Assembly (NCBI GenBank): GCA_030589225.1 | Contig: JAUUWD010000146.1 | Location: 1-5,358 of the forward strand | DNA: 5,358 bases | From: Desulfobacteraceae bacterium | Lineage (GTDB): Bacteria > Desulfobacterota > DSM-4660 > Desulfatiglandales > Desulfatiglandaceae | Direction: 5' to 3' | Part shown: positions 1-5,358 of the stretch, piece after piece | Numbering within the stretch: position 1 is the stretch's first letter | How the letters are laid out: each line of letters begins with the position of its first letter | Position numbers and translations under genes: made by a program | Notes under the pieces: generated by a model | Told to the model about the DNA's origin: nothing | The model's database searches: none | What the model saw: the letters and a program-made list of their open reading frames with translations, nothing else

Positions 1-587
1 AAACCACAATATATGCGATGTCAGGCTGGATTATGGAACTGAGGTGTTGGGGGATTATAGGGTGGAGTAAGACAGGGCGTTAACGATCTGGAATTTATTG
101 GAAATTGACGCCATTTGGGTTTAATCCGGGTAAACAAGTTCATTGAATCCCAGGGGCCTCTTTAAAACTATGAGCACAAATCTCAATGGGATAATACGCC
201 AGAGGCGTACAAGTCCGGATTGCAGTAGACCCCATAATTGAATATCAGAATCGTATGAAAGTGTCCTTTTTTGGTCCGATTTTTTACGGGATGAGACGTC
301 GAACTTCGCTAACTGAATGATAAAAACCTGAAAGCAAGGATGATGTATCTAAATAGTTATGCAATTTCTGCACGAACGTACCCCCTTACGTCCCTGGCAA
401 CTGGCCCGAAGGTGCTTGAGAAGAAACAGACAGATGATTGTTGCGTATATGTCTTCTTCATGGGTTTAACGCTGCTATTCAGCAAAAGCGTTTAGCTGCC
501 GGCTGCAAGCGCCTGGTTGCGTGCCTGCTTTGTGAGAGACTTCTTTCAAGAAAGTATAATTCAATGGATATCTTGAAAAGTTTTCCG
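1..587. other. Gene-poor left end, no supported gene
   Basis: No frame of convincing length or composition on either strand. Short items seen: a 6-bp hairpin TACGCC-AGA-GGCGTA (195-209) without a T run; an 8-bp inverted repeat TTTCAAGA/TCTTGAAA (544-551, 571-578) just after the TIGR04076 stop, which might act in 3'-end formation but lacks a U run; and two tiny ATG frames (plus strand from 359, 37 aa; minus strand 357-461, 34 aa) that overlap antisense and lack ribosome sites. It may be decayed DNA or hold an RNA gene that I cannot recognise. Confidence 0.4.
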
Positions 588-866
588 TTAACTGCGTTCA
601 GACCTCTCCAATTTTAAAGTTACAAGGTTATAGCTGTCGGGGCATTGTAGTTGAATCGTATCACCGTCCCACCAAGGGAGATTCCCTCCAAATTGGAAAG
701 TTGAAAGGTTGGGAAAGATATCATGATAAAAAAATCCACACAATCCCCCAGGATTATGACAACTGATCTCAAATGTATCACCTTCTTTATGACCAGCGCT
801 GCATTTTCCTTTAACACTTGTAATTGTAGCAATAACTTTTTTGCCTATTTCTGGATCTTTTGCCAT
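588..866 (-). CDS. TIGR04076 family protein (function unknown)
   Basis: A 92-residue protein matching the TIGR04076 pattern as I remember it: a short strand-rich start ending VKGKCSAGHKEGD (C22, H26), then GLCGFFYHDIFPNL (C43), FGGNLPWW (59-66) and a terminal CPDSYNLV block (C75-P76-D77). These conserved Cys/His positions suggest a metal or redox role, but the family has no established function and none is inferred. The ATG at 866 has a GGGGG run (876-880) nine bases upstream as its ribosome site. It lies 190 bases downstream of the cupin on the same strand. That gap holds its own weak promoter candidate, so it may be transcribed alone or with the cupin. Length is normal for the family (about 80-95 residues) and the frame is intact. 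Confidence 0.88.
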   Translation of the reverse strand: MAKDPEIGKKVIATITSVKGKCSAGHKEGDTFEISCHNPGGLCGFFYHDIFPNLSTFQFGGNLPWWDGDTIQLQCPDSYNLVTLKLERSERS

Positions 867-898
867 TTTTATTAACCCCCTTTTTTAAAAAAGAAAAG

Positions 899-926
899 TA
901 CCTAACAAGGCTGTTGAAAAAGTCAA
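899..926 (-). promoter_or_regulatory. Weak promoter candidate before the TIGR04076 gene
   Basis: Minus strand TTGACT (921-926), a 16-base spacer, then TAGGTA (899-904, only 3/6 to TATAAT). It would start transcription about 25 bases before the ATG at 866. The -35 part lies within an insertion-sequence-end-like motif. Confidence 0.2.
908..924. mobile_element. Possible insertion-sequence end remnant
   Basis: AGGCTGTTGAAAAAGTC resembles the terminal inverted repeats of several IS groups as I remember them (GGCTGTTGAAAAAG ends). No matching inverse copy and no transposase were seen in the window, so at most this is a solo end or relic. The match could be fortuitous. Confidence 0.2.
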
Positions 927-1056
927 AATTGAGAAAGAGTTCTCCACCCTCATGGTTTAAATTCAACAAGTTGAGGCAATATCTATATCCTATTTGTTGT
1001 TTTATTCATTGCTAACCCCTGTGGGAACCAATTTCCTGCATCCGAGCACGAATGTA

Positions 1057-1386
1057 TCAGTACTGATAGTCTGCTCTCACAGGACTGAACATATCCAACG
1101 CTCTGGCAGGGGTATCACCTGTCCTGGCACCGTGCTCCACACCGCCAGGAATGATGTAAGTATCCCCTGGCTTAAGCCAGCGTGTTTCCCCGTTGATGGT
1201 CATCTCCAACTCGCCAGAAATAACAGCACCGGCCTGCTCGTGAGGATGACTATGAGCGGGTACAGCAACGTTGGCAGCCAAATCGACAATGGATAACAGC
1301 ATCTTGTTGCCCCAAAAGGTGCGAATGTGCACACCAGGGACGGTTTCTTTCGCTTCCCTGTTTTCTAAATCGCAAAAATATTGCAT
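1057..1386 (-). CDS. Small single-domain cupin protein, KdgF-like
   Basis: A 109-residue one-domain cupin. Motif 1 is HSHPHEQ (45-51) with the downstream glycine of SGE (57-59). Motif 2 is PGDTYIIPGGVEH (73-85). The His residues of motif 1, Gln51 and His85 are the probable metal ligands, as in the KdgF-type family, and the ending ALDMFSPVRADY also resembles that family. KdgF itself acts on unsaturated uronates, but many such small cupins have no known substrate, so no reaction is assigned. Start choice: the longest frame begins at a TTG at 1398, but that codon overlaps a strong GGAGG (1392-1396) lying five bases before the ATG at 1386, so the ATG is preferred. It lies 34 bases downstream of the second small ORF, on the same strand, so co-transcription is likely. 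Cytoplasmic, with no signal peptide. Confidence 0.9.
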   Translation of the reverse strand: MQYFCDLENREAKETVPGVHIRTFWGNKMLLSIVDLAANVAVPAHSHPHEQAGAVISGELEMTINGETRWLKPGDTYIIPGGVEHGARTGDTPARALDMFSPVRADYQY

Positions 1387-1420
1387 TTGTGCCTCCAATT
1401 TAGAGTTCAGTAATGTGAGT

Positions 1421-1577
1421 CTACAGCAGTATTTTGCCCAAAATGTTCTTCACAGCTTGTTGCGAGGGTGAACGCCCATCATTGATTACTCCCGTAACCT
1501 TCTTACCTTCAGCAATGCAAAGGGGGTAAGGGGGTTGGTTCCAAAACGATTTAAACATATTTCTCTATCTTTTTCAT
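1421..1577 (-). pseudogene. Small hypothetical ORF interrupted by an apparent +1 frameshift (51 aa if continuous)
   Basis: Two frames abut here. The first starts at the ATG at 1577, inside the ATGA overlap with the upstream small ORF. It reads MKKIEKYV and stops at TAA (1551-1553). Skipping one T after GTT puts translation into a frame that continues KSFWNQPPYPLCIAEGKK, VTGVINDGRSPSQQAVKN, ILGKILL and a TAG at 1421. That second frame has protein-like composition and also has its own ATG at 1558, giving a 45-residue product, but with only a weak ribosome site. The site GTT-TAA-A parallels the RF2-type shift, in which a slow stop codon follows a slippery codon, but a one-base mutation or a sequencing error in the T run is the simpler reading. 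A GAGAGGTG run upstream could serve the 1577 start. I do not recognise the family. The cupin follows after 34 bases. Confidence 0.4.
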
Positions 1578-1699
1578 TTCATCGGAAACACCTCTCTTTT
1601 TCTGTTTTCCCCTTTGTGCCTTACGTGCCATAAATGAGCAACTGCATCGGATATATGATTTCCTATATTATCAATTAATTTGCTCATAATCATGTCCAT
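1574..1699 (-). CDS. Small hypothetical protein (41 aa), first of an overlapping pair
   Basis: Unrecognised small ORF. It reads MDMIMSKLIDNIGNHISD, then AVAHLWHVRHKGENRKRE, and ends VFPMK. The first ~25 residues could form an amphipathic helix (Leu/Ile/Val spaced among Asp/Asn/His), followed by a basic stretch KGENRKR (29-35). Support: its TGA overlaps the ATG of the next small ORF (ATGA at 1574-1577), a promoter-like TTGTCA-17-TATTAG lies about 65 bases upstream on the same strand, and cupin and TIGR04076 genes follow in the same direction. Against: no good ribosome site precedes the ATG at 1699 or the internal ATGs at 1693 and 1687, and it is very short. It may also be the remnant of a longer gene. 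Confidence 0.4.
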   Translation of the reverse strand: MDMIMSKLIDNIGNHISDAVAHLWHVRHKGENRKREVFPMK

Positions 1700-1762
1700 T
1701 TCAGGTTAGTTTTTGAGGCAGTCGCGAAGCGGCGGCCTATCCAGTTATTGTAGCGTTTCTTT

Positions 1763-1791
1763 CTAATATCAAATCGAAAATTTCTTGACAA
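1763..1791 (-). promoter_or_regulatory. Sigma-70-like promoter candidate for the small-ORF/cupin cluster
   Basis: On the minus strand, TTGTCA (1786-1791, 5/6 to TTGACA) is separated by 17 bases from TATTAG (1763-1768, 4/6 to TATAAT). The expected transcript start is near 1755, giving a 5' leader of about 55 bases before the ATG at 1699. Surrounding DNA is AT-rich, so chance matches are likely. Position and direction fit the downstream genes. Confidence 0.35.
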
Positions 1792-1816
1792 CCAACATTT
1801 CAGTTTTATATATAAT
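1785..1816 (+). promoter_or_regulatory. Plus-strand promoter-like sequence, divergent from the minus-strand one
   Basis: A perfect TTGACA (1785-1790) is followed by an AT run offering TATATA at 16 or 18 bases and TATAAT at 20 bases (1811-1816). It faces a region with no convincing gene (only a Met-poor open frame to 2107), so it may be an accident of base composition or may drive a non-coding transcript towards the palindromic element. It shares its -35 box with the minus-strand candidate. Confidence 0.25.
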
Positions 1817-2185
1817 TTTTCGTTAGATAACATCAATCTTTGTACATTATACATAATCTGGATAAAAACATATGATACAGATCCCTTCTTGAGATTGCAT
1901 GGTCGGATCTTTCATTTTGACATTCTAAATGTGCATGACTTGAGGTTTTTCAAATCAAAAGAGATCGATACCGAGGATGAAGATCAAGGTACAAGTGTAT
2001 TTAAGGCGCTGGATACTGAATTGAAGGAGGGAGTCTTAGGGATTATTTTTGTGCATTTTGTGGCAAAATATTGTATTGGGCTATTTTCACTATCTTCAAA
2101 TGATTGAATATTTTCGATTGAATATTGAATATTTAAGGAATTCTTTCAATTATAAAAAAAACTATAATAAAAATGACGGAGCGAA

Positions 2186-2297
2186 TCCCGCCATATGGCA
2201 ATAAAAAGATGCCATATGTCGAGATCTATTTTGTGCCATATGCCACTTATTGTATAAAGAGTTCAAGGTGTGTCATATGGCCCAATAGAAGGCGGGA
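2186..2297. repeat. Nested hairpins built on four CATATG palindromes
   Basis: CATATG occurs at 2192, 2213, 2237 and 2274. CATATGGCA (2192-2200) pairs perfectly with TGCCATATG (2210-2218) around a 9-base loop. The 14-mer at 2233-2246 pairs with 2270-2283 at 12 of 14 positions around a 23-base loop. The outer TCCCGCC/GGCGGGA stem closes both, giving a three-stem, cloverleaf-like fold in DNA or RNA; one base (2192) is shared between the outer stem and the first hairpin. Each copy is itself near-palindromic, so a set of protein-binding operators is the alternative reading. Confidence 0.55.
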
Positions 2298-2302
2298 CAC
2301 AA

Positions 2303-2330
2303 ATATTCAATAGTCAATATTCAATAGTCA
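2303..2330. repeat. Perfect tandem repeat, 14 bp x 2
   Basis: ATATTCAATAGTCA is repeated twice head to tail, with partial extension on both sides (2302-2332). It forms the right flank of the palindromic element and is related in inverted form to the GATTGAATATT repeats at 2102-2126. Confidence 0.85.
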
Positions 2331-2368
2331 ATTCCGGCTTGTCCGGGTTAGGAGGTTAGCGTCAAAAA

Positions 2369-4060
2369 TCAAATCTCGCCCCGTTCCTTCATCTTTTTTA
2401 TCTCTTCTTCCCTCAAAGCCCGCTTAAATATCTTCTCTGTTACTGTTAGAGGTAAGTCATCTCTAAATTCGATGATTTTGGGCACGGCATATGCGGCCAT
2501 GTTTTCTTTACAATAGTCAATGATCCCTTGCTCACTCACCTTTCCCTTGGAATTTTCCCGCAACCGAATGAATGCTTTTATTCGTTCGCTGCCGGGTCTT
2601 TCCGGATCAGGAATGCCGATGGTCACGGCCCCCTCTACCTCCGGATGCCTGAATAAAACCTCATCCACTTCGATGGAATAGACCTTCATACCCGATACAT
2701 TGATCATATCCTTGATTCGATCCACCACATGGAAATAACCATCATCGTCCATCTTGCCCAGGTCTCCGGTTTTCAACCACCCTCCGTCTTCAAGTCCTGA
2801 GCCCGCATCGGGCCAGTAACCTTTCATCAATTGAGGGCCCTTAACCCAGATCTCGCCCACCTCACCAAAAGGAACCTCTTCTCCCGTAACAGGATCCACG
2901 AGTTTCACCTCCGTATCGGGTACGGGCAATCCAACGCCAGGCCTGGTTGAGCTTGCAAAGCGGGTGACTTTCGAAAACACAGAAATATTTATATGGGTAG
3001 TTGGGCCGGTTTCAGTCAGGCCATAGCCTTCCGAAATAGGCATCTTTGTTTTCTCTTCCAGTTTTCGAGCCACCTCTGCCGGTAGCGGGGCAGCACCTGA
3101 CATCACCATTACCGGCATTCGCCGTATTTTAATTTCCGGTTGTGCCAGCTTTAATAGTTGAGTGGGCACCATGAATAGCAAAAATGGACGATATTCATTC
3201 ATCACACCAACAATCGATTCGGTATCCCTCGGATCCGGAATCAGGAATATCCTGAGCCCCCAATAAATGCTTGACTGCATCAGGTAATGTCCCATTGCAT
3301 GAAAGATGGGAATTGCCAACATGGAAGAGGCGCTCCCCCTGTAAGTGGGAAGGGGAGACATCATCCAGGGAAGCCCCTGAAGGATATTAGTAAACCTTTG
3401 AAAATGCGTGAGCATGACCCCTTTGGGCACACCGGTTGATCCGCCGGTAAAAGCAAGAATGGCAAGATCCTCGGTTGGATTAATTTCTACGTTCGGCGCT
3501 TCAGGTTCATGGTCTAAGATCAGTTTTCTCAATTGGTAGGTGCCTGTTGTATCCTTTATTTCTTGAGATTCGGACGGTGAGAAGTCTTCAAGCGATGTGA
3601 TAATTATATTTTTTATCCTGGTTTCCGCTTTTATTGAGTTTATCAGTTTTAGATGGGTATTTAGACAAATGATTGTTTCAGTCCCGGATTCTTGTGCCTG
3701 GTGTTTTAATTCCGGTGCCTTCAGTATAGGGCTACATGGGACAAGCACGGCCCCGGCCTTAAGAATGGCAAAATCGCTGATAATGAACTGAGGACACGTT
3801 GGGAGAAAAACGATGACCCTGTCTCCTTTTTTGACCCCGAGATTCGCCAGGGCATTTGCCAGGGCATCCGACTGGCGTTTCAGTTCGTGATATTTCATTC
3901 GTCTCCCCAGATAATGATAGGCGTCTTTTCCGGGGAATTGCGCTGCCGCCTCATCGAGAATCGCAAATAATGGTTTATTCGGGTACTCAATGGTTTTTTG
4001 TAGCTTGAAAGGTCCGAGTTTATAGCTCTTGAGCCACGGTTTATCCGCATATGAGACCAT
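2369..4060 (-). CDS. AMP-forming acyl-CoA synthetase (fatty-acid/carboxylate--CoA ligase)
   Basis: Complete 563-residue member of the ANL adenylating superfamily: carboxylate + ATP + CoA gives acyl-CoA + AMP + PPi, by way of an acyl-adenylate. Domains in order: large N-terminal domain (about 1-445) with the phosphate-binding loop TGGSTGVPKG (205-214) and the YGLTETG motif (346-352); TGDLG (431-435), whose Asp should bind the ribose; the hinge region DRIKDMINVSGMKVY (447-461); and a small C-terminal domain with the catalytic-lysine motif TVTEKIFKR (539-547), K543 aligning with the Lys of the usual TGK. No signal peptide or membrane segment is apparent. The ATG overlaps the AOR stop (TAATG), with GGAGA nine bases upstream, inside the AOR reading frame, which suggests translational coupling. 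The overall look is of a FadD-like medium/long-chain ligase, but chain length or aromatic preference cannot be read here. Pairing with AOR suggests that it activates the acid made by that enzyme. No clear terminator follows. Confidence 0.95.
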   Translation of the reverse strand: MVSYADKPWLKSYKLGPFKLQKTIEYPNKPLFAILDEAAAQFPGKDAYHYLGRRMKYHELKRQSDALANALANLGVKKGDRVIVFLPTCPQFIISDFAILKAGAVLVPCSPILKAPELKHQAQESGTETIICLNTHLKLINSIKAETRIKNIIITSLEDFSPSESQEIKDTTGTYQLRKLILDHEPEAPNVEINPTEDLAILAFTGGSTGVPKGVMLTHFQRFTNILQGLPWMMSPLPTYRGSASSMLAIPIFHAMGHYLMQSSIYWGLRIFLIPDPRDTESIVGVMNEYRPFLLFMVPTQLLKLAQPEIKIRRMPVMVMSGAAPLPAEVARKLEEKTKMPISEGYGLTETGPTTHINISVFSKVTRFASSTRPGVGLPVPDTEVKLVDPVTGEEVPFGEVGEIWVKGPQLMKGYWPDAGSGLEDGGWLKTGDLGKMDDDGYFHVVDRIKDMINVSGMKVYSIEVDEVLFRHPEVEGAVTIGIPDPERPGSERIKAFIRLRENSKGKVSEQGIIDYCKENMAAYAVPKIIEFRDDLPLTVTEKIFKRALREEEIKKMKERGEI

Positions 4061-5358
4061 TATTTTTCATCTCCGTAAATTTGGCTGATAACATCATCCA
4101 GGCCCAGTTCTCTCAGTTTTTCCGGAGTTGGCTTGCCCGTAGTTTTATCCCAATTGCGAAACTCGTAGTAGGGATTCAGATAAATTTCCAGGTTGTTAAC
4201 ATGACCAGCGGCAGGACCATCGGGAAGGGGCTCTTCCAATAATCTTTTGGGCAGCGTATCGTCAGCACGACTCTGTCCCTCTCTTACATTAAAGGCCCTC
4301 TCCAGGTTATAAATTCTTTCGCCGGTTTTTCTAAATTCCTCGACTCCGAATTTCCAGCCGGTCAGGGCCGCAATGATGCCCGCCCATTCCTCGGTATCCA
4401 AAGTCATCCCCATGAACTTACAACATCCGGCAGCATCAAAAACCGTCAAAGCATCTTCCATGTCTTTGACAACCTTAGCCTCTTGCGGATTTTCCTGAAG
4501 CGGGTCCTCGATTTCGCTTTCTTCCACCACCAGGAACGGACTGGCAAGAAAAGTCGGACCCTGGACATAGGCGGTGACATGGTCACCGCCACGATTGGCG
4601 GTCGCAAAGGCCAAACCGGTAATCTTAGCTGCTCTTGAATCATAAGCAGGCAGCTCAAGGCCCTTTACATTCATGGCAAACCTTTCCGAGTCGTGGCCCA
4701 ATCTCTGCGCCATGATCCTGGTTCCCTCAGCCAGAAGATCTCCTACACCCTCCCTTTTGGCAATCATGTGGACAAGCTCTATCATGGTTTCGGAATCGCC
4801 AAACTCTATTTCCATCCCCCCGGCATCATCCTTTTTCAGGATTCCTTTTTCAAAGCATTCCATGGCGAAGGCGATGGTGCTACCGCAGGAAATGGTGTCG
4901 AGGCCATAATCATTACAAAGATACCCAGCCATAGTAATCGCTTCCAAGTCTTGAACGTCACACATAGATCCAAATGTTCCGACGGTTTCATATTCCGGGC
5001 CTTCGCCTTTTCTACCGATGTTCGGGCCATTTCTGATTTCTGAAACCCGACCGCATTCGATGGGGCAGGCAAAGCAACCGGTCTGTTTCACAAGAACCTT
5101 TTCGCTTAGGGCCTCACCATTTATCTCGTCTGCAAAGGGGCATACACCTGTCTGCCAGTTTCTGGTGGGTAATCCTCCACACACATTGACCATGTCCAAA
5201 ACCAGGTTTGTTCCATACGCCTTTAGACCTGCGCTTAAGATACTTTCGTTAAGTAGCTCGAATTGTTTCTTGGATACTTTCTGAAAAACCCCCGTGTCAG
5301 CGATGTCGATCTTATTGGTCCCCCTGACTGCGATCGCCTTCAATTTTTTGGAACCCAT
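4060..5358 (-). CDS. Aldehyde:ferredoxin oxidoreductase, C-terminal part (5' end outside window)
   Basis: Tungstopterin enzyme of the AOR family, which oxidises aldehydes to carboxylic acids, or reduces acids, with ferredoxin in the cytoplasm. Visible (residues counted from the first in-window codon): CxxCxxxC at C95/C98/C102, three ligands of the [4Fe-4S] cluster; GPEYET at 120-125; NDYGLD at 149-154, matching the first DxxGL(D/C) pterin motif; PAYDSR...NRGGDH at 237-260; DAAGCC at 308-313, the second pterin motif, whose last Cys (C313) should be the fourth cluster ligand; and the conserved ERAFNVREG/TLPKRLLEEPLPDG tail. The ATG at the window edge lies inside the usual GxVMGSKxLKAI segment, so it is very unlikely to be the true start. 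Family members are about 600 residues, so roughly the N-terminal third (pterin-binding domain 1) is missing. The stop overlaps the ligase start by one base. Odd: DSRA where DPRG is common, and GCC where GLC is usual. The substrate cannot be told from sequence. Confidence 0.95.
   Translation of the reverse strand: MGSKKLKAIAVRGTNKIDIADTGVFQKVSKKQFELLNESILSAGLKAYGTNLVLDMVNVCGGLPTRNWQTGVCPFADEINGEALSEKVLVKQTGCFACPIECGRVSEIRNGPNIGRKGEGPEYETVGTFGSMCDVQDLEAITMAGYLCNDYGLDTISCGSTIAFAMECFEKGILKKDDAGGMEIEFGDSETMIELVHMIAKREGVGDLLAEGTRIMAQRLGHDSERFAMNVKGLELPAYDSRAAKITGLAFATANRGGDHVTAYVQGPTFLASPFLVVEESEIEDPLQENPQEAKVVKDMEDALTVFDAAGCCKFMGMTLDTEEWAGIIAALTGWKFGVEEFRKTGERIYNLERAFNVREGQSRADDTLPKRLLEEPLPDGPAAGHVNNLEIYLNPYYEFRNWDKTTGKPTPEKLRELGLDDVISQIYGDEK

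Larger units (their letters stand above)
1700..2101. other. AT-rich gene-poor stretch
   Basis: This stretch holds the divergent promoter-like sequences (1763-1816) and a short GC-rich patch, AGTCGCGAAGCGGCGGCC (1720-1737), with a small CGC-GAA-GCG dyad. A plus-strand frame is open from 1754 to 2107 (118 codons before the stop), but it contains no methionine codon and only TTG as a start (1889), with no ribosome site. I treat that frame as probably non-coding. Confidence 0.5.
2102..2332. repeat. MITE-like palindromic element (~230 bp) with inverted ends
   Basis: ATTGAATATTGAATATTT (2117-2134) is the inverse of 2301-2318 with one mismatch (17/18). Both ends continue in a 14-base period: GATTGAATATT at 2102 and again at 2116 on the left, and ATATTCAATAGTCA twice in perfect tandem (2303-2316, 2317-2330) on the right, in inverted orientation. 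Inside, TCCCGCC (2186-2192) pairs with GGCGGGA (2291-2297), enclosing four CATATG palindromes. No ORF of note lies within. The layout is that of a non-autonomous, foldback or MITE-type repeat, sitting between the end of the ligase gene and the next gene cluster. No flanking target duplication was identified with confidence. Confidence 0.6.

Noticed and set aside
357..469. Tiny ATG frames on both strands (37 aa plus from 359, 34 aa minus from 461)
   Set aside because: They are antisense to each other and have no ribosome site, recognisable motif or genomic context.
1387..1398. N-terminal extension of the cupin from a TTG at 1398
   Set aside because: The TTG overlaps the GGAGG ribosome site that is ideally spaced for the ATG at 1386.
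994..1471. Plus-strand frames of 100 and 66 aa opposite the cupin
   Set aside because: Antisense shadows of the cupin, whose motifs are clear.
1519..1537. Paired AAGGGGGT runs as a direct repeat
   Set aside because: They are explained by proline codons (PPYPL) of the small minus-strand frame and are too short to mean more.
2102..2332. CRISPR array
   Set aside because: The repeats are short (14 bp), adjacent and palindromic, with no spacers of regular length.
2330..2355. CCGG-CTTGT-CCGG dyad after the ligase as a rho-independent terminator
   Set aside because: The stem is only about 4 bp and no T run follows it in the minus direction.
4446..5284. Several 70-116-residue frames within the AOR gene on either strand
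   Set aside because: Shadows of a well-supported coding frame. Composition is Ser/Pro/Arg-rich and lacks domain features.
5356..5358. ATG at the right edge as the true start of the AOR gene
   Set aside because: It falls inside the conserved MGSKxLKAI segment, which lies well inside family members of ~600 residues. The gene simply runs off the window.

Overview
The window looks like a bacterial chromosome segment from a strict anaerobe, plausibly a Desulfobacterota (sulfate-reducer-like) lineage. That placement is inferred from a tungsten-type aldehyde:ferredoxin oxidoreductase (AOR) coupled to an acyl-CoA synthetase, together with a TIGR04076-family protein and a KdgF-like cupin. It is a guess from gene content, not a sequence match. 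Every gene I can support lies on the minus strand.

Right half (2369-5358): a tight two-gene unit. The C-terminal ~430 residues of an AOR run in from the right edge (its N-terminus is outside the window). Its stop codon overlaps the start of a complete 563-residue AMP-forming acyl-CoA ligase (TAATG). The obvious joint role is carboxylic-acid metabolism: AOR interconverts an aldehyde and its acid with ferredoxin, and the ligase converts the acid to its CoA thioester.

Middle (about 1700-2368): AT-rich DNA without a convincing gene. It holds a ~230-bp palindromic, MITE-like element (2102-2332). The element has an 18-bp inverted repeat (17/18), 14-bp-period repeats on both flanks and an interior with four CATATG palindromes that can fold into nested hairpins. 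Just left of it, around 1763-1816, are overlapping divergent promoter-like sequences.

Left-middle (588-1699): a likely minus-strand cluster. A 41-aa small ORF overlaps by ATGA a second small ORF that appears interrupted by a +1 shift at GTT-TAA-A (51 aa if continuous). These are followed by a 109-aa single-domain cupin and, after 190 bp, a 92-aa TIGR04076-family protein. Neither small ORF was recognised.

Far left (1-587): no convincing gene. Only a few short hairpins and very short, unsupported ORFs were seen.
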